Origin: Ophiura sarsii | Lineage: Eukaryota; Echinodermata; Ophiuroidea; Amphilepidida; Ophiuridae | Assembly (NCBI GenBank): GCA_035610835.1 | Contig: CM069446.1 | Span: 68,123,062 to 68,187,061 of the forward strand | Direction: 5' to 3' | Length of the DNA: 64,000 bases | Shown here: positions 46,921 through 55,956 of the stretch, piece after piece | Layout of the letters: every line of letters starts with the position of its first letter | How positions within the stretch are numbered: the stretch's first letter is position 1 | The notes under the pieces: generated by a model | What the model was told of the DNA's origin: nothing | Databases searched by the model: none | What the model saw: only the letters and a program-made list of their open reading frames with translations | Program-made: the position numbers and the translations under genes

Positions 46921-48086
46921 TTAACCAACCAAAGAGTTATCATGTGTGAGCGTGTATTACTGAACTTTGTGACTTTATTATAGGACAGGGAAACCGACCC
47001 CCACTTTGACTTTAGGAGAAACTATGACCATCAAAATACTACAGAGTAGCAGGGATAGCACTGAATCAAAAAAGTGAGAGGTCCCATAAAAAAATTCAGG
47101 ACCCCGTAGGACTTCGAAAAAACAAATTTAAGGGGTCCCCCAAGAAATTGAGGGGTCCTGAAGTTTGGGTACCGTATTTGAAAATTTTACTTTTTTACGG
47201 ACAGTTTTAATGAATTTATATTGTGAGCAAAGGATGGATATGTAATTTACAGAATTTCTTAAGGTTTCCATTTCCATACATCGTCAAATTTAAGGGGTCC
47301 CTTCAATTTTGATCGGGACCCGCAAGTCTTCCCAATTTGAAACCTGACGCGTCACTACAAGAAAGTGAGAGGTCTAGGACGCGCAGACGCGTCAGAATTC
47401 GACCCCTGCAGAGTAGTCCAGTGTTCTGGTATTGAGATGCATAATATTGTATTACAACGTAGCATATCTTTTATTAACTACTTGCTTAATGATGGCCCGA
47501 TTTGTGTAAATATGTTTTTAAAATTCTCGCGCTACGCGCGCATCAAGTTTAGAATGCGACGTCATTCTGTGGAATAGAGAGCCCATCATCTGCGCTATTT
47601 TTTCGGAACCTAGCTGAGGACGAACTGATGTCAGCCTAATGAAATTTAAAAACAAAAACAAACAAAAACCCAAAGGAGTGTTTGGTTTCATTGCTCTCGG
47701 TATAGTGAATGCACGCGGAGTTCGGAGCAGATTTTATCTTCAAATGTTCGAGAGCCCATCACCAATGTCAATCTTAGGAATTTTCTTCTATTTATCCCAT
47801 CTCTGTATTTACAGAAAATACAAATAATCACTTCTACCATTTGAAGCCCGGCAGTCCCCCCCTTGGGAGATACGCTACTGCTCCCCTCCTAAAAAATCGC
47901 AAATATTGACTTTTAAATCAAAATTATTAACTAATATTGGTAAAATTGGTAAACACCCACAAAGTGTTTACGCACCTCGACACATTTCTTGTCATGAACT
48001 CTTTGTTTAATTGAGCATAACTTTTAAATAAAAGTAATTATAAACTCCACAAAATGTTTTTGGTATAATATTATTTATTTTGCACA
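46921..48086. other. No gene; end of duplicated segment B
   Basis: The last part (47940-48060) is a diverged direct copy of 44395-44520. Several AGGGGTCCC and GACGCGTCA words recur at 47090-47400. No gene is supported. Confidence 0.4.
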
Positions 48087-48790
48087 ACAGGGCGAGTCAA
48101 AAAAACATTGTGCACGGTTTAAAACGGCCATTTGACCTTGATGCGTGTATTGAACCATGATTTATTTTTTTGTCAGTGTAAAGCATTGTTAATCTAGTTT
48201 ATCCTCCCAAAAAAATGAATGTAATCGACTGAAGAATAAGCAAACTGTGGCAAGTTTTGTAAACTGACCGTGTTTTTCGCCATTCCTATGGGATTTACAC
48301 ACAGTAAATTGGTTTTGCTTAATGGTCATTATCACTCACATTTAATTGTCAAAATGTTCCTGAAAAATCATTCTTTCACTCTGGGATAAGTAGTTAATCG
48401 TCTGATACCGAGTTGTCAAATGAAAAGGCAAATATGAATACAAGCATCAGTGACTGGTGATGCTGCATCATCAGTCAACCTTCTAGAAGTGGAGGCACGT
48501 GTCAGAGCCGAAGTGATATTCCTGCGCCGCAACGGTGCTCCATATCATCATGCTGCAGTAATATTCATGTATTAACAGTGTAAATCCCATAGGAATGGCG
48601 GAAAACGCGGACAGTTTACAAAACGGCGTGCCGCAGTTTGCTTATTTTTCAGTCGATTACTTTCATTTTTGGGAGGATAAACAAGATGAATAACGCTTTA
48701 TACAAACAACAAACAGTTCATGGTTCAATGCACGCATCAAGGTCAAATGGTCGTTTCAAATCGTGCACAATGTTTTTGACTCACCCTGTA
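48087..48790. mobile_element. Foldback MITE with ~200-bp TIRs
   Basis: The ends ACAGGGCGAGTCAAAAAAAC and (inverse) ACAGGGTGAGTCAAAAACAT remain inversely similar to GTGTAAATCCCATAGGAATG in the middle. The right side is followed by TA. It is the same terminus class as the elements at 27131 and 44802. Confidence 0.85.
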
Positions 48791-49099
48791 TAGGAGATAG
48801 AATGTCACTGCAGCGCGTATTCTTTGCCTAGAGACATAAATGTAATTGTCTACGTTTATTGAGACATAAATGTAATTGTCTACTTTTATGTATGTTTATA
48901 AAAATAAATAAATAAATGTATAGAGATATGCATATTATGGTAGATTCAGCTAGCTAAAGTTTGGTTAAAAGCGCTCTCGATGTAAAAAATATAATGATTT
49001 GGCTATACTCTGACCGGTAAAACTATTCTCTGTAATGACAATGACATTATCTGCCCCTTAATTGTGGAACTGTGATTTATTTCCTCACGTTTTACTCTT

Positions 49100-49190
49100 T
49101 TTATTTGTGGTTCTTTTCTTTTCAGTGTACGACTGTATTATTCGTGATGGATGCTGGACATTTTGAATAGAAAAGGAATTGACATGCGAT
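49100..49190 (+). other. Acceptor-like site and short exon-like block, paired in the inverted copy
   Basis: CTTTTCTTTTCAG precedes a block whose inverse partner (about 58950-59010) also follows a TTTACTTTCAG. Both keep CGACTGTATTA and TTGAATAGAAAAGG. Reading frames are not conserved between the two, so coding is unlikely. Confidence 0.2.
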
Positions 49191-50404
49191 TGGCCTGTGA
49201 AGATTCAACAGCAACGGTTGCCGACTGCTTTGAATATTCGGCTTGCGTCTGCAGACGACATTCCAAAATTTAACAAAATTCTGCAGACGACATTCCAAAA
49301 TTTAACAAAATGTTTCAAAAATTTCACAATTATTGAATTTCATTATCACAATTGGAATCACCATGAGAAATGCATTGCAATAAGTACAAACATGCCTGTA
49401 TTGGTTCGGTAATCCTTGAGATAGACCATGAAAGTTTTTGACAAATCTATTTTGTATTTGGTAAAACTAATAGCCGCGTGGAAAGTATTAAGGAACACAC
49501 AATTTTAATGGTGGCAACTGGAAACCCAATTTAGATCATTGTTGTCATTTTGAGCATCGGTTACATTTTGTATTCCCTTATGTACCCAACCTTTCCCATC
49601 ACCACAAAGATTTAAACAAGCCAACGTTATAGACGATGCCAATCTTATTTCCCGCTGATTTTCTAATTTGAACAAACTTTACCTAAAACGTTGGTGGCTT
49701 GAAAGACAAGCAACAAAGACATTGATTGTTATTATATATAGGAACAAATTAATTAACTTTTTTAAATTAAGCAAGCGGAAGCCTACAATTTGCTTATCAA
49801 TGATTAATTATTGAGTCGTATCCAGCAATAATAACCAATCATTCAGAATTTCCTCAAACGGGAAGATTAATTGTTAATCAAGTACTCAAGCAACATGACC
49901 AATGTTTTAATCAGCCAAGATAAAAGAAGTCATTATGTACATGCCTACTAGAAATTATCGCTATACTACCTTTTACCCCTTCATTCACTATTAACAGATT
50001 TGTGGTGCACTATCATTGGGTGTAAATGCAGAGCTTGGTTATCATGCATGCCTCTGATGCCTAAACTCTGCCATTGAACCCTGTTTATTACTAACCCAAT
50101 TAAGGTAAAAGGTAGTTTAGTATAATATATGATATCTATATAGATAAAGTTCAAGAAATTGCAAGAATCATTCTTCCGATGACAAATCTTTCATTTATAC
50201 ATTACGATGAGGATACGATTAAAAAAGTATTCATATTAAATTGCTTTTCGGTTAAAATTACAGTAACCTTTATTTAGATAGGCGGATAAGATGGATTTAG
50301 TAACCTTTATTTAGATAGGCAGATAAGATGGATTTTTATCAGTATTTTTATACTCTGTATTAAAAGCGTGAATCATTTGTGTCTTGTGTATTGTTTATTA
50401 TTCA

Positions 50405-50897
50405 ATATTAGCATAATCCGGATTATTCAAATGTGAATAATAATCCATATTATGCTAATTGAGAAACCTAGATTGTGAATAAAAACTTTCAATTTGGGTT
50501 ATGAAAAGTTTTTGAATAACTTGCAAACAATAATCCGGATTATGCAAGTTGATATATTTGCAACCTGGATTCATTTTGAATATCCAATAAAAATAATCCG
50601 GGTTATGAAAATTTGAATAATCCTGATTATGCAAATTTGAATATCCTGATTATGCAAATTTGAGGAATCTAGATTATGCAAATATAAATTAGAATAATCT
50701 GGAGTATCCACATTTGAATAATCCGGATAATACATCTTTGAATAAACTGGATTTGAATAATCCTGATTATGCAAATATGAATTTGAATAATCTGCAGTAT
50801 CCAAATTTGAATAAACCGGATTATATAAATAATCTTGATTATGCAAATATAAATTTGAATAATCCGGATTATGTTAATATAATCCGGAATATGCACG
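50405..50897. repeat. AATCCGGATTATGCAAAT array, block 1
   Basis: About 25 imperfect units of TTTGAATAATCCGGATTATGC-type sequence. Each unit has the internal palindrome AATCCGGATT, and many have ATGCAAAT. Confidence 0.9.
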
Positions 50898-51835
50898 GAA
50901 TTATTTCATGGAATAGCCATTTCAGAGGGGGTAAGTGTATTTGAGGGAATAGCCATTTCAGAGGGGGTAAGTTTATCTGATGGAACAGCCTTGTTTCAGA
51001 GGGGGTAAGTTTATCTGATGGAACAGCCTTGTTTCAGAGGGGGTAAGTGTATTTGAGGGAATAGCCATTTCAGAGGGTTGAGTTTATTTGATGGAACAGC
51101 CTTGTTTCAGAGGGGGTAAGTTTATTTGATGGAACAGCCTTATTTGAGAGGGGGTGAGTTTATTTGATGGAACAGCCTTGTTTCAGAGGGGGTAAGTTTA
51201 TTTGACGGAACAGCCTTGTTTCAGAGGGGGTAAGTTTATTTGACGGAACAGCCTTGTTTCAGAGGGGGTAAGTTTATTTGACGGAACAGCCTTGTTTCAG
51301 AGGGGGTAAGTTTATTTGACGGAACAGCCTTGTTTCAGAGGGGGTAAGTTTATTTGATGGAACAGCCGGGGTAAGTTTATTTGACGGAACAGCCTTATTT
51401 CAGAGGGGGTAAGTTTATTTGATGGAACAGCCTATTTCAGAGGGGGTAAGTGTATTTGAGGGAACAGCCTATTTCAGAGGGGGTGAGTTTATTTGATGGA
51501 ACAGCCTTGTTTCAGAGGGGGTAAGTTTATTTGATGGAACAGCCTATTTCAGAGGGGGTAAGTTTATTTGATGGAACAGCCTATTTCAGAGGGGGTGAGT
51601 TTATTTGATGGAACAGCCTTGTTTCAGAGGGGGTAAGTTTATTTGATGGAACAGCCTTAATTCAGAGGGGGTAAGTTTATTTGATGGAACAGCCTTATTT
51701 CAGAGGGGTGAGTTTATTTGATGGAACAGCCTTGTTTCAGAGGGGGTAAGTTTATTTGATGGAACAGCCTTGTTTCAGAGGGGGTAAGTGTATTTGATGG
51801 AATAGCCATTTTAGAGGGGTACGTTTTTATCTTGA
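50898..51835. repeat. 38-bp minisatellite
   Basis: Roughly 24 copies of GGGGGTAAGTTTATTTGATG-GAACAGCCTTGTTTCAGA, highly homogeneous in the middle and variant at the ends. It lies inside the AATCCGGATT array. Confidence 0.95.
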
Positions 51836-52335
51836 AATTATAGAATATAAATTTGAATAATCTGGTTTATGGAAATATAAATAATCCTGATTATGCAAAT
51901 ACATTTGAATAATCCGGATTATGCAAATATGAATTTTTAATAATATGTAAATAAAAATTTGAATAATCCGGATTATGCAAACTAAATTTCAATAACTGGA
52001 TTATGCAAATATACATTATGTAAATATAAATTTGAATAATCCGGATTATGCAAATTTGAATAATCTTGATTATATAAATTTGATTAATCTGGATTATGCA
52101 AATATAAATTTGAATAAACTAGATACATACATTTGATTAATTTGAATAACTGGATTTATGCAAATACAGATTTGAATAATCTGGATTACTCAAAATGTAT
52201 ATTTGCATTATCCAAATTTATATTTATGCTTAATATTGGAATAAGCTGGATTGTGCAAATACAAAATTCGGATTTTTCAGATTATGCAGATTTCTCAATT
52301 AACATCATAATCCGGATATTTGAAAGAAAATATCC
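51836..52335. repeat. AATCCGGATTATGCAAAT array, block 2
   Basis: Continuation of block 1 after the minisatellite, with the same unit and more decay at its right edge. Confidence 0.9.
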
Positions 52336-52630
52336 AAAATCAAATGTATAGTGTCATAAAGCGGCGTGACTACTTTCTTCTCCTTAACCACTTTAAACTG
52401 TCCATTTATAGCTGGAGAAGGCAACATAGGTAGTTGATGATAAACGCAGTAGTTATCATAACATTACAGTCACTATATGAAAGTTACTAATATAATATAA
52501 GTCAAAGGAGCCAAACAAAGGGGTTCCGTAGGCAAACAGTACCTGCAAACAGGTTAAACTTCCCAATGTGGGAATCTAACTCTGAGGCCATCACAGGGGT
52601 AGACTGCCCTCCGGCCATGGGGTATTATTC
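52336..52630. other. Between array and retrotransposon; probable 3' LTR area
   Basis: If the tract at 52631-52640 is the polypurine tract, the minus-strand 3' LTR should lie here. I could not match it to sequence upstream of gag, so no LTR is called. Confidence 0.3.
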
Positions 52631-52640
52631 TTCCCCTTTT
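52631..52640 (-). promoter_or_regulatory. Candidate polypurine tract of copy B
   Basis: Minus-strand AAAAGGGGAA lies about 40 bases after the pol stop, the expected position of the plus-strand primer. Confidence 0.45.
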
Positions 52641-52680
52641 ACATGATAAAGGCAACATATTGCCAGGCCAAACAATCAGT

Positions 52681-55600
52681 CTATAAAACGAAGTCATTGA
52701 AATGCTTTGGGGGTTTGTGCTGGCGGCTGGACCGTCGAGGTGAAGCAGGTGGTTGCGAAGTCACTTGGTGCTCCAAGCTTGCAGGTTGATATGACTCCCT
52801 TGTACCAGGAAAATGTTCAGGAAGTGAGTCATGTGCAGGTGGACCGGCTGGGGTACATGTGGGGTTGATGCTGACAGGAACTGTTTCAGCTTGTGAATCG
52901 CCAACAGAAAGAGTCTCTGAGTAGCTTGCAGGTGTCGATAACACGGATGGGATGACAGGTGGAACGGGGGGTGCAGTCATAGACTCGTCAATATGAATGC
53001 CAATGTCCACAAGGTCTTCTGATTCTGAAGAATGTCTGTCTGGGGATGAAGAGCTATGTTCCCATGAACTTGGAACTTTGAAGCACTCAGATCGCTTGAC
53101 ACGGTATGACATACTTCTCAACTGGGAGCCTGTAAACTTGCGAATGTTACACCAGTCTTGGTCAATAGATGTCACCAAGTACCGTTGTCTCGCGTGAAGC
53201 TTACTGCGATCAGAGTAGAGATAAACAATATCTCCGACATCAACATGCGCTGAAGGGGCAACCGAGCTTAAAGGTGCCTTTGACTTTTCACTATGGGGAT
53301 GGTTTGAAGAGCGAAGCTTATGTTGTGTCTGGATCATTTGTATGTCCGAGAACGGAATCTGCTCATTTGTAAACTGGTCCCGCTGTGACCACATTTCACG
53401 AGAGGAGAGTCCGCGTGACCGGATGCGCGAGTTTAAGCTTGCTGTTGCGATGGAGAGAACTAATGATGAGACCGGACCTCCCATGGGTTGTTGACGTAAC
53501 AGCTCATCTTCCAATTCGCGAACTGCCTTTTCGGCGATAGGATTTTTGTTTGGATTCTTGATGCGTCCAATCTCAATACTCAAATGTTGCTGTTTGAGCA
53601 GTTCATCATGTCGGAGACGGGTAAACCCGGGAGCAGGATCGGTGCGTATCACTGCTGGTGGACCATCAAGGGGTCTCAGGTTGATACATAAGCGAATTAA
53701 GGCTTCGCGGAGTGTATCATGACGTTCATTCTCGACAAAACATGTGGCTGTTAGTGATGTGACGTTTTCCCGCAATAGTAGAATGAACTGGCGGTTACGT
53801 CGAATGACGTCAGCTGCAAATGAAGTGCCAACTATTTCAGGAGGGTCACCTGTTGACTGTGGGATCTTCATGTGTGGTGTAGTGCGCAAGGATGCGCAAT
53901 GATGGCAACTAACTGTAACTTGTTCTATTGCCTTATCCATATCGAGAGCAAAGAATGAGCGACGGGTCACGGAAGTTAGCTGATGTCGCGTAGGATGGTC
54001 AAGTTGAATGTGGAGTGCTGTGAGTAAGCCATTTAGTACATCCCGTGGGACTACGATGCATTCACGTGTCGGCGCTAGAGGCTGCTCACGGTTGACGACT
54101 AACAGACCATCTTTGGCAATAGTAACTGCATTGAGGTAACGCTTGACATCCTTAATATTTGTGAGTTTCTTGGATGGTCGGGTACCCTGAATCAGGTGGG
54201 CATGAGCTCGACGTAAATCTGGACATTCTAACTGGACAGCTGACCAGGCACTTCTACTTGTGAATGGTATCCGTGCTTTCCCAGTGATGATATCCTGAGT
54301 TGAGACACGTAGGACCGTAGACTCCTCTTCACGTTGCACAAAGGCACATATCTGACATGTTGGATGCAGACAATCAGGTGCGTTACGGCTTGCAAAATCT
54401 GAAGGTATATTTGCGGATCCAGCAAGGTGCCGAATGGAGGCTTGATAACGACTAACGGTCGAGAGGAATGTTGAAACACGAGGACTTGCTGAAAATTCCC
54501 CACGACAGAGTTTCTCAAAGGCTTGTACACATGGCTTGCTGTCGGTAAGGATACATGCATGATGTTTGGACTGAATTATAAATGGACTGAAGTGCTTGGT
54601 TGCTGACGATATAGCGAGAGCTTCAACTTCACACGGTAACCATGTAGGTTGACGCCCACGCAATTTGGCACTGAAGAAACCGGCTAGGTGTGGTTTGTTA
54701 TTGCGAGTGACATACATGGTTGCACCGATGCTGTGCTTCTTTACCGAGCCATCAGTCACGATCCATATTTGATCATCTGGACGAGGCAGTGTAATTGTAC
54801 GGTTTGAAGCCAGGGCAGCTTGAGCCAACTTAAATGATGTTGTTAGCTGATCAGTCCAGTGGACTTTGTCTTGAGATGGGAGACCTGAAACAGCATCGTC
54901 TAAGGGTGCCAATAGTGTGGCGCAGTCCGGAAGAACGCGAGCCAAAACCTTATACGCTCCAATAAAGGATCTCATACCCCGAACCTTGTCTGGAAGGGCA
55001 CATGTGGAGAGCGTAGATACTCGGTGAGGGCTGGCTTGTAGTGTACCGTTGGACCAAATCCAACCAAGGATGAGGGTACTCTTGGGGCAAATAACTGTCT
55101 TGGAAGCTGAAAGGCGGAGATGACATTTGTACAGGGCGTGCAGTACTGATCTCCAATTCTCGTACAACTCGTCAATAGTGTTACCGCCACAGTACAGATC
55201 GTCAGCTAGCTTGGTGACGACACCTTTCTCCAGAAGGTCACCAAGGACGCGACACATGAGTTCTTCAAGCGCTGTCTCCGAACCGGGCATACCCATCGCT
55301 GATCGTGTATAAACACGGATACCTCGGAAAGGTGTGGCAACACCACAGTATTTCATGGACTCGCGAGACAGTGGGATCTGATAGAAGGCACTTGTGAGAT
55401 CTGTGGCAATAAGGAACTTCCATTTTGCAATTGAACGCAACGTAGAATTGACATCAGGCATGAGTGATGGCTGAGGTTTGCTGTATCTGCCTACGTCGGC
55501 GAACGCAGTGACTAGTCGAAAGCCACCACTAGGCTTTTTGATCAGGAATGAGGGATTCAGATATTCAACGTTCACTCCTACATCTTCAGGACGCGCAAAA

Positions 55601-55953
55601 ACTCCAAGTTTTTCGAGGTCATCAAATTTGCGTTGCAGTTCCTGAAGTTTGTCTGTAGCATACTGTGGTAAGCGGCCCTTGCGTTGCGGAGGTTGCACTG
55701 GGCCCATATTGACTACTGCTTGAAATGGGCCGGCGCTACCGTTATAACCCGGAAAGGTTGGGTTGAATATCTCATCATACTCAACGTGGAGTGCACGGAA
55801 CTTATCCTGTGTGCTAGTCTGAAGCGTATTATCTGGATCAAGCTTTACAGCGGTGGAGAATACAGTTGTTGGTAGAATCTTGGAGTTGCGGCTAGTAATG
55901 GCTGATATTTGACATTCTGACTGCTCTGCGTTAGACGGGGGCGAGAATATCTG
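52681..55953 (-). CDS. pol: Retrotransposon pol: reverse transcriptase, RNase H, integrase (copy B)
   Basis: It makes the enzymes that copy and integrate an LTR retrotransposon. The frame is open from directly after the UGA at 55954-55956 to a TAG at 52681; the first ATG is at 55707, but the 82 codons before it are conserved in copy A, so translation probably enters from gag-pro. Numbering from that ATG (1008 residues): RT about 45-235, with catalytic Asp103 and LADD (Asp169, Asp170) where Ty3 elements usually have Y/F-x-DD; RNase H Asp319, Glu360 or 362, Asp389; a CX4CX2C cluster at 446-454; integrase zinc site His566, His571, Cys601, Cys604; catalytic Asp633, Asp690, Glu726 (D,D-35-E). An SH3-like C-terminal region (VDVGDIVYLY) and a Pro/Ser-rich tail follow. 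All catalytic residues are present. Ty3-like assignment rests on domain order and protease type. Confidence 0.93.
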   Translation of the reverse strand, partial: QIFSPPSNAEQSECQISAITSRNSKILPTTVFSTAVKLDPDNTLQTSTQDKFRALHVEYDEIFNPTFPGYNGSAGPFQAVVNMGPVQPPQRKGRLPQYATDKLQELQRKFDDLEKLGVFARPEDVGVNVEYLNPSFLIKKPSGGFRLVTAFADVGRYSKPQPSLMPDVNSTLRSIAKWKFLIATDLTSAFYQIPLSRESMKYCGVATPFRGIRVYTRSAMGMPGSETALEELMCRVLGDLLEKGVVTKLADDLYCGGNTIDELYENWRSVLHALYKCHLRLSASKTVICPKSTLILGWIWSNGTLQASPHRVSTLSTCALPDKVRGMRSFIGAYKVLARVLPDCATLLAPLDDAVSGLPSQDKVHWTDQLTTSFKLAQAALASNRTITLPRPDDQIWIVTDGSVKKHSIGATMYVTRNNKPHLAGFFSAKLRGRQPTWLPCEVEALAISSATKHFSPFIIQSKHHACILTDSKPCVQAFEKLCRGEFSASPRVSTFLSTVSRYQASIRHLAGSANIPSDFASRNAPDCLHPTCQICAFVQREEESTVLRVSTQDIITGKARIPFTSRSAWSAVQLECPDLRRAHAHLIQGTRPSKKLTNIKDVKRYLNAVTIAKDGLLVVNREQPLAPTRECIVVPRDVLNGLLTALHIQLDHPTRHQLTSVTRRSFFALDMDKAIEQVTVSCHHCASLRTTPHMKIPQSTGDPPEIVGTSFAADVIRRNRQFILLLRENVTSLTATCFVENERHDTLREALIRLCINLRPLDGPPAVIRTDPAPGFTRLRHDELLKQQHLSIEIGRIKNPNKNPIAEKAVRELEDELLRQQPMGGPVSSLVLSIATASLNSRIRSRGLSSREMWSQRDQFTNEQIPFSDIQMIQTQHKLRSSNHPHSEKSKAPLSSVAPSAHVDVGDIVYLYSDRSKLHARQRYLVTSIDQDWCNIRKFTGSQLRSMSYRVKRSECFKVPSSWEHSSSSPDRHSSESEDLVDIGIHIDESMTAPPVPPVIPSVLSTPASYSETLSVGDSQAETVPVSINPTCTPAGPPAHDSLPEHFPGTRESYQPASLEHQVTSQPPASPRRSSRQHKPPKHFNDFVL

Positions 55954-55956
55954 TCA
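55954..55956 (-). promoter_or_regulatory. In-frame UGA between gag-pro and pol
   Basis: Both reading frames are in the same register and only this stop separates them. The next codon is CAG. It may be a readthrough site or a point mutation (CGA to TGA is a common decay). Confidence 0.8.

Larger units (their letters stand above)
42530..50340. repeat. Left arm of a >21-kb inverted duplication
   Basis: It is inversely similar to 58060-64000. Anchor pairs seen by eye: 42530 with ~63990, 43250 with ~63510, 44330 with ~60910, 44520 with ~60725, 49020 with ~59110, 49190 with ~58940, 50125 with ~58265, 50330 with ~58090. The left arm carries extra material between 44530 and 48800. Confidence 0.9.

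Noticed and set aside
46524..46943. 139-residue Ser/Phe/Leu-rich minus-strand frame
   Set aside because: It is the translation of the polypyrimidine complement of the purine tract; composition is explained by base composition alone.
49100..49190. Conserved terminal exon shared by both palindrome arms
   Set aside because: The acceptor-like CAG is present in both arms, but reading frames and stops differ, so coding conservation is not supported.
50571..50944. Asn/Asp/Tyr-rich and Ile-rich frames
   Set aside because: Translations of the AATCCGGATT array.
50898..51835. CRISPR-like regular array
   Set aside because: The units are contiguous with no unique spacers, the sequence context is eukaryotic, and no cas genes are present. 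It is a minisatellite.
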